Of a stretch of DNA of 64,000 bases, positions 40,301-46,458 are shown in pieces (positions within the stretch are counted from its first letter, which is position 1; each line of letters opens with the position of its first letter). The stretch covers positions 103,785 to 167,784 of the forward strand of contig NZ_JAMQOT010000008.1 of assembly GCF_029502005.1 (NCBI RefSeq). The letters are read 5' to 3'. The notes under the pieces are model-generated. The model worked only from the letters and a program-made list of their open reading frames with translations, had not been told where the DNA came from and did no database searches. The position numbers were made by a program, and so were the translations under genes. This DNA is from Natrinema salsiterrestre. GTDB lineage: Archaea > Halobacteriota > Halobacteria > Halobacteriales > Natrialbaceae.

Positions 40301-40417
40301 GCGACGATCGTCGTCGAAGAGCCGGGGAACTATAGCGTCGGGCTCGAAGCGACCGACGACCTCGGGGCGACCACCGTCGCCGAGACGACGATCCATGCCG
40401 ATGACTCGTCCGAGTAA
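28322..40417 (+). CDS. Giant secreted multidomain protein, 4031 aa (CARDB, PKD, PQQ propellers)
   Basis: A Sec signal peptide (WRRSIAFLIAVLLCVSLVAP, cut near PAYG) starts the protein. Order by residue: five CARDB-like domains (about 60-565), most with a Cys pair; a PGF-pre-PGF-like domain (about 577-732); an acidic helical region I do not recognise (862-1193); a Y_Y_Y/FN3-like part to about 1420; a Gly/Ser linker (about 1510-1560); PKD-like domains 1-11 (about 1633-2563); PQQ propeller 1 (2564-2960); PKD 12-15; PQQ propeller 2 (3334-3740); PKD 16-18. It ends ETTIHADDSSE with no membrane anchor, PGF-CTERM or dockerin, so it is probably released or held by binding. The roles suggested are adhesion or matrix structure; no enzyme motif is visible. 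TATA box 32 nt upstream. Confidence 0.88.
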   Translation: MVRERHEHWRRSIAFLIAVLLCVSLVAPPAYGSTDAGPDADQFSQISDAELESNDDSNVSLAIQDLTAAEEIAAGETTAVEITVRNRGDEPLLTDLTVDGDAGLTCADPTTVSNVWPGETRQVTAECTASADANGSATVTVDTGDETATTDLTVTEESEGPTLNVSRLVLPDTAVPGESVTLEATLENTGDSGATRQPAIVGSDGIGCEPASDEITVRPGTDATIEATCSVSDDATPDEGLTVTVDTGDETATGTLTVASEPDGPYLAIEAVDTAETITAGETTAVEVTVRNRGTDPALTELAVDGDSKLTCADPTTITNIWPGETRRVTAECTALADADGSATVTVDTGDETATGTVEIGGTTPEASLGVESVTAPSTVERNESFTVELRIENTGNADATATPTVESDALECERRFDGVDLGPGENATLEAVCTGPQSDVNATLTVSAGDDTESETVTITGGADERGESYLTVTDIDEPASIDPGSTFTVVTTIENVGDGDGTERTTVGGEHIACERRGDEQTLAPGERTTVELTCTVEDVDTAPTLVANTADDELTTTIDLAGGDGGAETLGEPVFDLTVEDERTITMMAGPRNFEDGLTETLPETERADAVGVSIEAIDLELEERQSVSMRIEQRETLDYATAPESGVESYFEIAHTPLEDDAVENLTMTVSVDGDLIDEPDQFAFLRYESAGWNDLETTHLGTDERNGTERFAVESPGLSAFAAVTDRRSPEDARIDGIELTDTVDVQGNGRYNDFNLRARADTDVGPYATPFYEVSVDGERVAVQPVKRDRTHEQTIRIPLHSLVTGDSGERNVRVVLYEGDRYHGENASDEWTKLDEWSRTVDYEPAGETVTATEAARNTHNVSAEQYDIYTEEALNESHWRQCADGAADDIAVEVSDAIESKADSVTLGTLDAEQTGEKIAKGSAKELLARSGETGAKVAKQHTRIQNAESAIRMMALAMFIAVKGDQVSECYTVSLHLDDPDYNAEEYDRLHTNLEDLQENSRELESVDDPEREQALLDERVELLRETYALLPDYLEGTHASSVDEAVERSDLQAYEITSYFVEKLRLTLLEDYAATTTLSEREVEGNLTDEARLPAHGWTLQHTLGEELSEEVESDFEMSDVSTWSIDEALSAADSAITDVPSRLGTFIRRSLTGKEVFPEADEFGESRVYDTMDRYDDYTLYRVGFNDEVLEDESASLSIVRPTHENVAHNRFNVTLMDERPERVREPAESIVMDERPSEPDGYISQQFDFEPDQEDYYVLVEANGSTDHYRFIANADKSGTTADIVATDGPNVLRPEIRLEDGPERSDLRTGETVHASDDGTVSFSWHAWDAFHDPEELEYKYRLLDSDNVSEWSDWTAVDTDGTIDETYSLSEGYHAVQLVVRDGDGLTAVTDHTVMVDTTVPEIDVSAVGGANSSTVEISVDQRVDEVALEYRDANETGAEWRSWTTISNLDDRDTIEFNRNGHYELRGRATDFVGHTSDWDETPFVSRVTVVEHDSEDTSTSTSGGVSSSWGVSVGGGSGGGGSSGGSSGSISIGGSSASSASNVETAVEEIDGEMVMDVYVATREFPRVKVESIEFDETDSQEVDVPIPSDLEGTTEIVLEFRGEGNAQVRGINVTAADAPVEIESDGPVVVGESTELEAVIDDEVENQIESVEWDVTDDGSVDATGDTAAHTFTENGTHPVSVTITDVFGDSVTETSAVVAQTPPSVEINGTDRIDAGERASLVATGLDEERSIDRFEWDLTGDGEVDATGRSVSRSFTDVGEREIELRVTDERGATATATHRLAVDNTPPTADLRVRTADPMAGQPVSVSARRSDDEGAIVDYEWAVDGEPFDTGSETTETTFSTPGQYDVTVTVTDEHGATDAVTESIDVLEPVVVSMDGPSEALVGDEVTFETALESGSDVDYAWDLDGDGAYDDGENETATTTFDTAGPHTIYVLATDSAGTTGTASLEVDVTNPAGNASFSTDTDHPTVGEPITLELDRRPRANETYEWTIGGETYDGSSATHEFETPGRYDGTLVVSHEDGPTRDFTRTIEVIGDPEPTIAYDEPVVAGEPVQLDASGSGADSEIDRYEWDLTGDGEIDDEGETVTTTFETVGDSEVSLSVTDRAGRTETTTESIDVSEPVTVSITGPNETTIGTDATFDADLESGRDVELAWDLDGDGVYDDATGEQVTTGFDAEGSTTVAVTAESSDGVVDTASRELTVVDPVGPASFTVEPDRPLSNEAVSLELDREPRANETYQWTVDGVRYNGSSTMHTFDERGSYDVTLVVDHVEGTTEETTRRIDVASPPTAEIAVETPAVIGEPIALNATNESAPDGEIDRYEWDLTGDGEIDATGADVSMTVGESGTHEVTLQVTDNAGVSTNVTRSVTAYERPSVGISFDEPVSVADELALEAVADVPGDREIVDYEWSLEAGTVGADENATTAQFDEPGTHEIGLRVTDSAGVTNATTETVRVYDRPSVDVDVDEPAHVNRTIDLNATVATPENRTIAETAWQFGDGVIVENRSAERATIVVEEPGNYTVALAATDDLGATTVSETTIEAEYRTGDPIWWTTVDTGGNRTAPPGEDTEYNGTTLTAPTVVDDTVYAGSGIGNLTAVNATTGDTRWRSTQQRREGPILRPGATPIGDAPTVVGDTAYISRGPLRAVDSETGAERWSGPDDDFVPSVYGHTAANGAVYASAQFPAPMEVTTSARGANPRGSTIVAIDAESGETLWYSDPPETITEPLTAPTVANGTLYVADVDGEFYAVNATTGEQVWQTNWNTTTRLRGGGLSGPTVATVGSNETTVYLNTNLNGTDAVVALDGTTGEHRWENTDMGVTTGVPTVANDTVYVSSENGTHAIDATTGQIDWTVPDGASVTYSPTVANGTVYATGDDGTVYALDAETGERRWRTGDGPDAPRLPDGEFATSPIVVDGTLYVGDADDRLFALATDTDDGWSDGSRVESGTGNHHDSLSERAGIDESIGSAAIDIDPEHVVHGEPIDFELPREPRANETYEWRIGDRRYTGPSATHTFENDGGYSYENVELTVVHDDDRVPINIAERGVRIHEPPTAAIGHEPPHSISDGEIEFTGTGSVADYPLDIESYEWDLTGDGEFDATGETVSATFDEPGTHEITLRVTDSGNVTNETTETVRVYDRPTAVIDHEQPHSIADDDVALSAADSSVDRGLAIDSYEWDLTGDGEFNATGETVSPSFDEPGTHEITLRVTDTIGFADETTESVRVYDRPSVDLAVGDAYVNRTIDLNATVSTPENRTMAETAWQFDDGVIVENRSAERSTVVVEEPGNYTVALEATDDLGATAVAETTIDADYRPGDPIWATTVENGSNVTSPTVVDDTVYTESKTGTVTAVNATTGDTRWRSPAESPGNSSEIRDPSTTGIAPTIVDDTAFISSGTVRAVDKGSGDERWENDGEFLPWTGKEPWAIEDPRPREGPRPASVQSTTEEVAPEIYGHTTANGAVYVSVRYPVDREEPTRDGPLEGPKIVALDAENGNVLWPSYPMGDTATLTTPTVANESLYVGDTEGNVYAMNATNGQRRWQTSWATEVELTASAAPTVATIGSEENATLYLNAALDGSDAVVALDANTGRHRWSNSVGHTEGMPTVVDDTVYVSGENGTHAIDAATGRTDWSVSNGATTEHSPTVANGTVYTTGDDGTVSALDAETGAVHWQTGDGPDAPRLPDGEFATSPIVVDGTLYVGDRTGELFAIATDGTGHRSTGSRVEGGTENHHDSWEKRAGIDDSVGPATIDYETDEVTTGDSVTLELGREPRANETYEWRIGERRYTGPSVTHTFNGTSYENDRGYERILLTVIHDNDRVPYDMQGMGIAVYDRPTAAIDHEPPHSIADDDVALSAADSSVDRRLETESVEWDLTGDGEFNTTGESVSTSFDEPGDHEIALRVTDSRNVSSETTETVRLYDRPTVDLEVTDPASVNRTIDLNATVATPENRTVAETAWQFDDGVIVENRSAERATIVVEEPGNYSVGLEATDDLGATTVAETTIHADDSSE
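28495..30020 (+). repeat. Five CARDB-like repeats in the giant protein
   Basis: Units of about 100 codons. Units 1 and 3 are nearly identical (GETTAVEITVRNRG / GETTAVEVTVRNRG; LTCADPTTVSNVWPGETR / LTCADPTTITNIWPGETR), and the DNA matches as well. Each unit holds two Cys, which may form one disulfide outside the cell. Confidence 0.75.
36015..38320 (+). repeat. PQQ-PKD module, copy 1
   Basis: It begins at GDPIWWTTVD and contains one PQQ propeller (blades such as VNATTGDTRW, LDGTTGEHRW, LDAETGERRW). It then has PKD-like units starting REPRANETYEWRIG, PPHSI, PPHSI-like and VNRTIDLNATV. Copy 2 at 38323-40408 repeats this order with one PKD unit fewer. Confidence 0.75.
38323..40408 (+). repeat. 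PQQ-PKD module, copy 2
   Basis: The same order as copy 1. A run of about 60 nt starting at GACCCGACGCACCGCGCTTG-like sequence (37073 and 39410) is identical between copies. Long identical stretches point to recent duplication or ongoing gene conversion. Confidence 0.75.
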
Positions 40418-40633
40418 CGGCCGCCGTGACGATACGGATGGGGCGTCCGGGCCCGGGTGAACTCGTTCTCCACGGTCCGTTCTTCCTGCACGTGCGTCGG
40501 GTCCGCACGGCTCGGGTTCGGGGCGGATCAATCCGTCAAACTTGGCCACCGGAGGCGGAGCGGTCGACTCCGTGTGCGAATTCTGACTATCGTTTTCGAA
40601 CGCGGGCCTCGAGCTCCCCTGGATCGAGCGTGA

Positions 40634-40789
40634 TTTCGACGGACTGCTCGAGCGGTCGGCTACTACGACGTGCCGCGAACGGGGTCGCTGGCGGAGGTGG
40701 CAGTCGACCTGGGGTGTTCGGAGAGCGCGGCGTCGACGGTGCTCCGGACGGCCGAATCGGCGTTGGTGGACGCGGCACTGGGGCACTGA
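40634..40789 (+). pseudogene. Stranded HTH_10 (bacterio-opsin activator-type) C-terminal fragment
   Basis: The frame reads VGYYDVPRTGSLAEVAVDLG then CSESAASTVLRTAESALVDA and stops. This is the C-terminal helix-turn-helix of haloarchaeal Bat-like regulators (usual pattern GYYDVPR, SLxEVAxxLGxSxSxxSxxLRRAE). The frame is closed by TGA at 40631-40633 and no sensor or GAF part lies upstream, so it is a remnant. The rest of 40418-40826 shows no gene. Confidence 0.75.
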
Positions 40790-40826
40790 GAGAGATAGAG
40801 ACGGAGAAGCGAGCGACGGCGTCCGC

Positions 40827-41072
40827 TCAGGGAATCAGTTGGTCGCCGTCGTCGTCGTAGATCGTGATCGCGTCGACGGGACACGAGCGGGCGGCGAACT
40901 TCGCGTCGAGCTCCGCGTCGTCGGGCACTTCACGGACGAAGACCGCGTCTTCGACTTCCTCGCTGTCCGCGAGGATCGCCTTCCCCTTCGATTTGTCCTT
41001 CTCGAACGCGTCCCACTCCGCGACGCACTGGAACATCCCGATACAGGTGTCCTCGTCGAATTCGACTTTCAT
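40827..41072 (-). CDS. Small ferredoxin
   Basis: 81 aa, very acidic. It has an N-terminal cluster motif CIGMFQC and a distal SCPVDAITIYD, the pattern of a single 3Fe-4S or 4Fe-4S ferredoxin in which one ligand is not a standard Cys-x2-Cys. It probably carries electrons in the cytoplasm; no partner is adjacent. A minus-strand ATTTAC (41096-41101) sits 26 nt before the ATG. Confidence 0.85.
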   Translation of the reverse strand: MKVEFDEDTCIGMFQCVAEWDAFEKDKSKGKAILADSEEVEDAVFVREVPDDAELDAKFAARSCPVDAITIYDDDGDQLIP

Positions 41073-41204
41073 GGGCGGGAGTTGGGCCGATCCGCGTAAA
41101 TCGTTAGCGGTCGGCAGTCACACGAGATCGTACCGGACGGGCGGATCGAACGTTCCGACCGCTAGCCGTGGTTTGCGGTACCAGAGACCACATATCATAT
41201 GGAT

Positions 41205-41213
41205 TTTATTATC
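41205..41213 (+). promoter_or_regulatory. TATA box of the methyltransferase gene
   Basis: TTTATTATC is centred 27 nt before ATG 41235 and rules against the in-frame ATG at 41199, which lies upstream of it. Confidence 0.5.
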
Positions 41214-41234
41214 CCTCGAATCTTCGACTCGAGC

Positions 41235-42020
41235 ATGGAACGAACCGATTCCGAACCAGCCGGATCGGGACCGGCGGACCCGCTGGGACGGGCGATGCTC
41301 GCTCACCACCGCGACACCCCGGGTCGGCTGACATATCGCGACGGCGCGGACGTACAGGACGGCTCCGTCGCCGAGTTCTACTTCTCGAGTCCGGAGTCGT
41401 GGGATCGGGAGGCGATCGAGCTCCTCGAGCGATTGACCGACCGCGAACCGGTGCTCGACGTGGGCTGTGGCGCGGGGAAACACCTCCTCTGGTGGGCCGA
41501 TCGGGGCGTCGACGCGGTCGGTGTGGACGCGAGTCCGAACGCCGTGCGAACGGCCCGTAAACGCGGCGTGGATGACGTCCTCGTCGGCGACATGTTCGAC
41601 CTGCCGATCGAAACGGGCGCGTTCGGGGCCGTCCACGCCGTCGGCACGCAGCTCGGCCTCGGTCGATCGCTGGCCGGCGTTCGCGAGTTGCTCGCCGAAT
41701 TCGCTCGCGTCACCGATGACGCGGGGATCGCCGTCGTCGACAACTACGATCCGACGCGGTTAGACGAGGAATTCGTCGGCTACCGATCCGACCCGCGCGA
41801 GGGCATCGCCCACCGGTGTTTCCACCTCGAGTTCGAGCGCGAGACGGCGGACGGCGAGCGATATCGCGAGGTCGGGCGGACGCTACAGTTCCTGCTGTGC
41901 TCGCCCGACCGGCTCCGCGAGGCGACGACGGGGACGCCGTGGGCCGTCACCGACGTCCTGCGGTCCGACCCACACTACAGAGCGGTGCTGGCGAAGTCGG
42001 ATTCGAACCCGGATCGATAG
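41235..42020 (+). CDS. Class I SAM-dependent methyltransferase, 261 aa
   Basis: A Rossmann methyltransferase with motif I VLDVGCGAGKHLLWWADRG, motif II VGVDASPNAV, motif III DVLVGDMFDLPIETGAFGAV and post-motif AVDNYDPTRL-like. No membrane helices and no substrate-specific domain, so the acceptor is unknown. The start is set by a TATA box 27 nt upstream. It converges on phoA. Confidence 0.8.
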   Translation: MERTDSEPAGSGPADPLGRAMLAHHRDTPGRLTYRDGADVQDGSVAEFYFSSPESWDREAIELLERLTDREPVLDVGCGAGKHLLWWADRGVDAVGVDASPNAVRTARKRGVDDVLVGDMFDLPIETGAFGAVHAVGTQLGLGRSLAGVRELLAEFARVTDDAGIAVVDNYDPTRLDEEFVGYRSDPREGIAHRCFHLEFERETADGERYREVGRTLQFLLCSPDRLREATTGTPWAVTDVLRSDPHYRAVLAKSDSNPDR

Positions 42021-42080
42021 CGAGACGGTCCAGAGTCGCTCAAAAAGAACGGGTGGGTAACGGCGAGCGATCGAACGCGA

Positions 42081-43646
42081 TCAGAGGTCGTGAACCGAGC
42101 CGATCGCCTCGCGGCGGCGGCCGGCCTGCGCGGACGGCGATGGCGCGTCTCCCTCGAGAATCAGGAGAATATCCCGGTAGTCGACGACGCCGTTGCCGTC
42201 GACGTCGAGCGCCTCGGTCACGTCGTCGGTGGCGGGACCGACGTACTCGAGGGCGAGCCAGGCGTCGAGCCGGCCCGACGGCCCCGTCCGAGCGATCGTG
42301 CGCTCCCAGAACTCGCGCTGGGAGTCGGAGACGCGGGGGAGCCGGCCGAACAGCAACAGGGCGGCGAGGGTCACCGAGAGGTCGGTGTGGTGGATCCAGC
42401 CGTTGAACGGGTCGACGTGGGGACCGGCGGCCATCACCGTCTGGGCGGGGCCGGTGTGAACGTTCGAGGCCCACGCGACGCCGAGGTGGTCGGAGACGAC
42501 CGCTCCGAGCGCGTTCGAGAGGGCGAAGGGACCGTCGGCGTCTTTCGCATCCGCGATCCGTTTGACGTCCTCGTCGGTGAGTTCGACCTCGACGCGCCCT
42601 TCGACCGCCTCGCGGATCGGGGTCCCGTCCTCGATGGCCGCAGCGATGGCCGCGTTGCTCGCCTCGGCGTTCCGGATCGCCTCGGCCTCGATGGGCGAGC
42701 CGTAGCCGCTGCCGGTCGCCAGGCCGCCCGTCTCGTGGTCGGAGGTGACGACGACCAGCGTGTCGTCGCGGTTTTCGGCGTACTCGAGCGCCCAGTCGAC
42801 GACCGCGTCGAACGCTTCGGTCTCGGCGACCGTCGTCTGGATATCGTTGCCGTGCTCGGCGTGATCGATGCGCCCGCCCTCGACCATCAGGAAGAAGCCG
42901 TCGTCCTCGTCCTCGAGCCGATCGACGGCGGCCCCGGTCATCTCGGTCAGCGAGGGGATCGACCCGTCGCGATCGAGCGTGTAGGTGACGTGGCTGTCGT
43001 CGAACAGCCCGAGCAGCCTGTCGCCGCTCGCCGCCTCGAGGTCGGCCGAATCGAAGAGGACCTCGTAACCCGCCCCTCGCATCCGCTCGAGCAGCTCGTC
43101 GTCGAACTCGCGGCGGCCGCCGCCCATGAGGACGTCGACGTCGCTCTCGGCGTATTGCTCAGCGATCGTCCCCTCCATGTCGCGGTCGGGGACGTGCGAG
43201 GCGTAGGCGGCCGGCGTGGCGTGGGTGATCCGGGTCGTCGAGACCAGCCCGGTCGCTTTGCCCCGCGCCTGTGAGAGCTCGAGCTGGGTCAACAGCGGCG
43301 TCGGGTCCTCGTCCTCCGCGTCGCCGCGGACCGAAATCTGTCCGTTGTACGCCTCGTGACCGGTCGCGAGCGCGGTGCCGGCGGCCGCCGAGTCGGTCAC
43401 CTCGCCGCTCCGGGAGTTCGTCCGCGTGTAGCCGACGCCGGTCATCGACTGCAGCGAGAGGTCGCCGTGGACGACCGACGTGACTTCGATCGGATCGAAT
43501 CCCATGCCGTCGCCGATCAGGACGATCACGTTCTCCACGCCTCCTCCGAGACGGCTGGCGGAGACGTCGGATTGCGCGCCGGCCGAGCCAGTTGCACCGA
43601 GCAGTCCAGTCGCACCCAGCGCCGTAACGAATTGTCGTCGTCGCAT
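42081..43646 (-). CDS. phoA: Tat-exported alkaline phosphatase with a dockerin-like tail
   Basis: 521 aa. A Tat signal (RRRQFVTALGATGLLGATGS) leads export. The active-site Ser86 lies in GEVTDSAAAGTALATG; metal ligands include Asp46 (LIGDGMGFD), the GGRIDHAEHGND segment and DHETGG near the end of the core. It releases phosphate from organic esters outside the cell. Near the C-terminus, DVTEALDVDGNGVVDYRDIL is a calcium-binding dockerin-type repeat. It is divergent from a PiT phosphate carrier, which suggests phosphate-starvation control. The gap holds an A/T-rich patch near 43680-43700. Confidence 0.92.
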   Translation of the reverse strand: MRRRQFVTALGATGLLGATGSAGAQSDVSASRLGGGVENVIVLIGDGMGFDPIEVTSVVHGDLSLQSMTGVGYTRTNSRSGEVTDSAAAGTALATGHEAYNGQISVRGDAEDEDPTPLLTQLELSQARGKATGLVSTTRITHATPAAYASHVPDRDMEGTIAEQYAESDVDVLMGGGRREFDDELLERMRGAGYEVLFDSADLEAASGDRLLGLFDDSHVTYTLDRDGSIPSLTEMTGAAVDRLEDEDDGFFLMVEGGRIDHAEHGNDIQTTVAETEAFDAVVDWALEYAENRDDTLVVVTSDHETGGLATGSGYGSPIEAEAIRNAEASNAAIAAAIEDGTPIREAVEGRVEVELTDEDVKRIADAKDADGPFALSNALGAVVSDHLGVAWASNVHTGPAQTVMAAGPHVDPFNGWIHHTDLSVTLAALLLFGRLPRVSDSQREFWERTIARTGPSGRLDAWLALEYVGPATDDVTEALDVDGNGVVDYRDILLILEGDAPSPSAQAGRRREAIGSVHDL

Positions 43647-43914
43647 AGTGCATGCGGGGCCTCCACGACCCCGTTCATTATTGTTTATATTATCGGTCGG
43701 TAAGTTGCTATAGCGATCAGTAGTCGATGCTGTTTTCCGAAGCGCGCCGGGAAAACGCCACAACCGGCCGCTCGAGCTCTGTCGATCCGGTACCCTGCGA
43801 TGGTCGGAACCGTGGGCGATCCGGCGAGCGGTCCCTCGAAAGCGAGTTGCGGGAAGGAAGCACGGAACCCGTAGGAACCCTTTTCCGGCCCCTCGTCGAA
43901 CCCCGACCGACGGA

Positions 43915-45123
43915 ATGGTTGCACTGTCCTTTGCAGCACTCGTCGGGGCCGCCGTCCTGACCTGTCTGTTCATGGCGTGGGTGCTCGGGGCGAACAGCAA
44001 CTCGCCGCCCTTCGCGCCCGCGATCGGCGCGAACGCGATCCCGACGATGCAGGCGGCGTTCCTCATCGGGCTGCTCGCGGCCGCGGGCGCGCTCATGCAG
44101 GGCGGCAGCATCTCCGAGACCGTCGGCGCGGACCTGATCGACGGCGTCACGATCACGCCACTTGCGGCGACCGCGGGCCTGCTCACCGCGGCGACGTTCA
44201 TGGCGATCGGCATCTACACGCGGTATCCGATTCCCGCGGCGTTCGCGACGACCGGTGCGATGGTCGGCGTCGGCCTCTCTCTCGGCGGAGACCCGGCGAT
44301 TGCGACCTACCGGCGGCTCGGAACGTTCTGGCTGCTGGTCCCGATCATGTCCGGCGGGTTAGCGTACGCGACGGCGACGATCCTGCGTCGCGACGACGTC
44401 CCCGAAACCGTCGGCGTCCCGCTGCTGGCCGGCATCGTCGGGGCGATCGTCGCCAACGTCCGTCTGGGCGTGATTCCCGATCCGGCCGCCGATCAGGGCA
44501 CCCTCGCCGGGTTCGTCTCCCGCCTGTTCGGCGGCGGTCCAGCACTCGCCGCCGGCGTCGATCTCGGCACCGTGCTCGTGACGATCGCGGCCGGGCTACT
44601 CGCGTTCTACTGGGTCCGCGAACGCGTCCGCGTCTCCGTCGAGCGCGGCATCCGCTCGTTCCTGCTCGTGCTCGGCGGCATCGTCGCATTCTCCTCGGGC
44701 GGGTCGCAGGTCGGGCTCGCGACCGGGCCGCTCGAGAACCTCTTTCGGGTCGAACTCGGTCTACCGGGAATCGTGCTGCTCGCGATCGGGGCGTCCGGCA
44801 TCCTCGCCGGAGCATGGATGGGCGCGCCGCGGCTGTTGCAGGCGACCTCCAGAGAGTACGCCCAGCTCGGCGTCCGGCGGTCGATCGCGGCGCTGGTGCC
44901 CGGGTTCGTCATCGCCCAGCTGGCGATCGCGCTCGGGATCCCGGTCTCGCTCAACAACATCATCCTCTCCGGCGTCATCGGCGGCGGGCTGGCCGGCGGG
45001 TCGGCCGGCGTCTCGCGGCGCAAGATCGGCGTCACCCTCGCCTTCTGGCTGCTCACGCTGGGCAGCTCCGTCGTCGTCAGCTACGGCCTCTATCAGCTGT
45101 TCGAGACGGTGATCGGCGGCTGA
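43915..45123 (+). CDS. pitA: PiT-family inorganic phosphate transporter
   Basis: 402 aa, about ten to twelve membrane helices. The PiT signature GANSNSPPFAPAIGANAIPT (residues 23-42) and the second copy GIPVSLNNIILSGVIGGGLA are clear. It imports phosphate, probably coupled to an ion gradient. Divergent from alkaline phosphatase 268 nt away, consistent with a phosphate-scavenging unit. Confidence 0.93.
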   Translation: MVALSFAALVGAAVLTCLFMAWVLGANSNSPPFAPAIGANAIPTMQAAFLIGLLAAAGALMQGGSISETVGADLIDGVTITPLAATAGLLTAATFMAIGIYTRYPIPAAFATTGAMVGVGLSLGGDPAIATYRRLGTFWLLVPIMSGGLAYATATILRRDDVPETVGVPLLAGIVGAIVANVRLGVIPDPAADQGTLAGFVSRLFGGGPALAAGVDLGTVLVTIAAGLLAFYWVRERVRVSVERGIRSFLLVLGGIVAFSSGGSQVGLATGPLENLFRVELGLPGIVLLAIGASGILAGAWMGAPRLLQATSREYAQLGVRRSIAALVPGFVIAQLAIALGIPVSLNNIILSGVIGGGLAGGSAGVSRRKIGVTLAFWLLTLGSSVVVSYGLYQLFETVIGG

Positions 45124-45134
45124 TCGGCCGAGAC

Positions 45135-45596
45135 TCACTCGAGTACCGTCACCGGACGGGGCGTCCGTTCGACCACCGTCGCGGCGATGCCGCGGCCGAG
45201 AAATCGGCGGAGGAACCCCACCGACCCGTTTTCGGAGCCGTACATCACGACGTGATCGACCCCCTCTTCGGACGCGTATCGGGGAACGACGGTTCCGGGT
45301 CGGCCCTCCGCCGTCTCGATCGCGACTCGGTCCAGCGAGTCGGAATTCGTGACGGACTCGAGCACCGCCGTCGCGCTGCGCCGAGCCTGGTCCGTCCGTT
45401 CCTCGCCTCGCTCGAGGACGCCGCCCTCGCTGAGCGGCGCGTCGAGCGGCGTCAGGACTGCGAGGAACGTGACGTCGGCGTCGGGGAACGTCTCGAGGGC
45501 GTACGCGAGGGCCTCGTCCTCCCGTGGGCGGCCGAGGGTGGGGACGAGGACGTGCTGCGGAGCGATCACGGGACGGACTTCGGCACCGATCCTCAT
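45135..45596 (-). CDS. Universal stress protein (UspA family)
   Basis: 153 aa. The Usp fold starts HVLVPTLGRPREDEALAYAL, runs through VTFLAVLTPLDAP and ends DHVVMYGSENGSVGFLRRFLGRGIAATVVERTPRPVTV. The ATP-binding GxxGxxxR-like loop (GSENGSVGFLRR) is altered. No other domain is fused. It is convergent with pitA by 12 nt. Confidence 0.85.
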   Translation of the reverse strand: MRIGAEVRPVIAPQHVLVPTLGRPREDEALAYALETFPDADVTFLAVLTPLDAPLSEGGVLERGEERTDQARRSATAVLESVTNSDSLDRVAIETAEGRPGTVVPRYASEEGVDHVVMYGSENGSVGFLRRFLGRGIAATVVERTPRPVTVLE

Positions 45597-45731
45597 CGAT
45601 CTATCGACGGGGAATGCGTGTTGCCCTGTACTGCCGGTACTTGAGTCGATACGGTTCCGCTGGCCGGTTCTGGGGTTCTACGACGACCCGAGAACGATCC
45701 CGTTTCGGCGGTCCCGCCCCGAGCCCCGCGG

Positions 45732-46316
45732 TCACCGGCGCAGATAGTAGAGGACGACGCCGGGTGCGGTCAGCAGGACGAAGACGGCGAGCAGCGAGAG
45801 CCGGTTCCCGAAGACGACGTAGGTCTCCTCGAGCGACCCGGTCGACGCGCCGACCGTCAGCAGGGTCGTGCCGTAACAGCCGGAGACGAGCCCGCGAGGG
45901 CCGCCGACCATGTCGAGGATCCGTTCCCAGCGGGAGGGACCGACCCACGGCAGTCGGACGTACGCCATCGAGCCGAGCCGGCGAGCGATGCCGCCGACGG
46001 CGGGCAGCGCGATCAGCGCCGGCAGACCGAACCCGACCCCGATCGTGCCGAGCAGGCTGTAGCCGGCGGCCCGCTTCAGTTTCCCGAGCAGATACCGGAC
46101 GAACGCGACGACGAGCGCGGCCCCGACGAGGACGACGCCGAACTCGAGGACGGACGGCTCTCGCCCCGCCACGGCGAATCGGCGGCCGAGCGTGTCGGTC
46201 GCCATCCCGAGCGTGAGGATCGCCAGTCCCGACCCGACGAGTAGCTTGCCGCTTCGCCCGCGAGCGGGCGACGTCCGGAGCGGTGAGGAACGAAGCGTCC
46301 GTGCGAGCGTCGACAT
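45732..46316 (-). CDS. Integral membrane protein of unknown function, 194 aa
   Basis: After a basic N-terminus (about 1-22) come four to five hydrophobic helices, for example [36 protein letters not shown] and [21 protein letters not shown] do not recognise the family. Start ATG 46316. It is divergent from hel308; their ATGs are 143 nt apart and an A/T-rich patch near 46340 could serve this gene. Confidence 0.7.
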   Translation of the reverse strand: MSTLARTLRSSPLRTSPARGRSGKLLVGSGLAILTLGMATDTLGRRFAVAGREPSVLEFGVVLVGAALVVAFVRYLLGKLKRAAGYSLLGTIGVGFGLPALIALPAVGGIARRLGSMAYVRLPWVGPSRWERILDMVGGPRGLVSGCYGTTLLTVGASTGSLEETYVVFGNRLSLLAVFVLLTAPGVVLYYLRR

Positions 46317-46458
46317 GCGTTCGGGTAGCGATGACTGTCGCAAAAATCTATCTGACTGCGGCGGAAGTGACGGCAGCGTGATTTCGGCGGGGGTGACGGC
46401 AGCGGGTCGAGATCCGAGAGACGATACTTTAAACCGCGGGACGCGCCAAAAGCGGGTA

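Noticed and set aside
28495..40417. CRISPR or satellite array
   Set aside because: Repeats are protein-coding, irregular in length and in frame; no short direct repeats with equal spacers were seen anywhere in the window.
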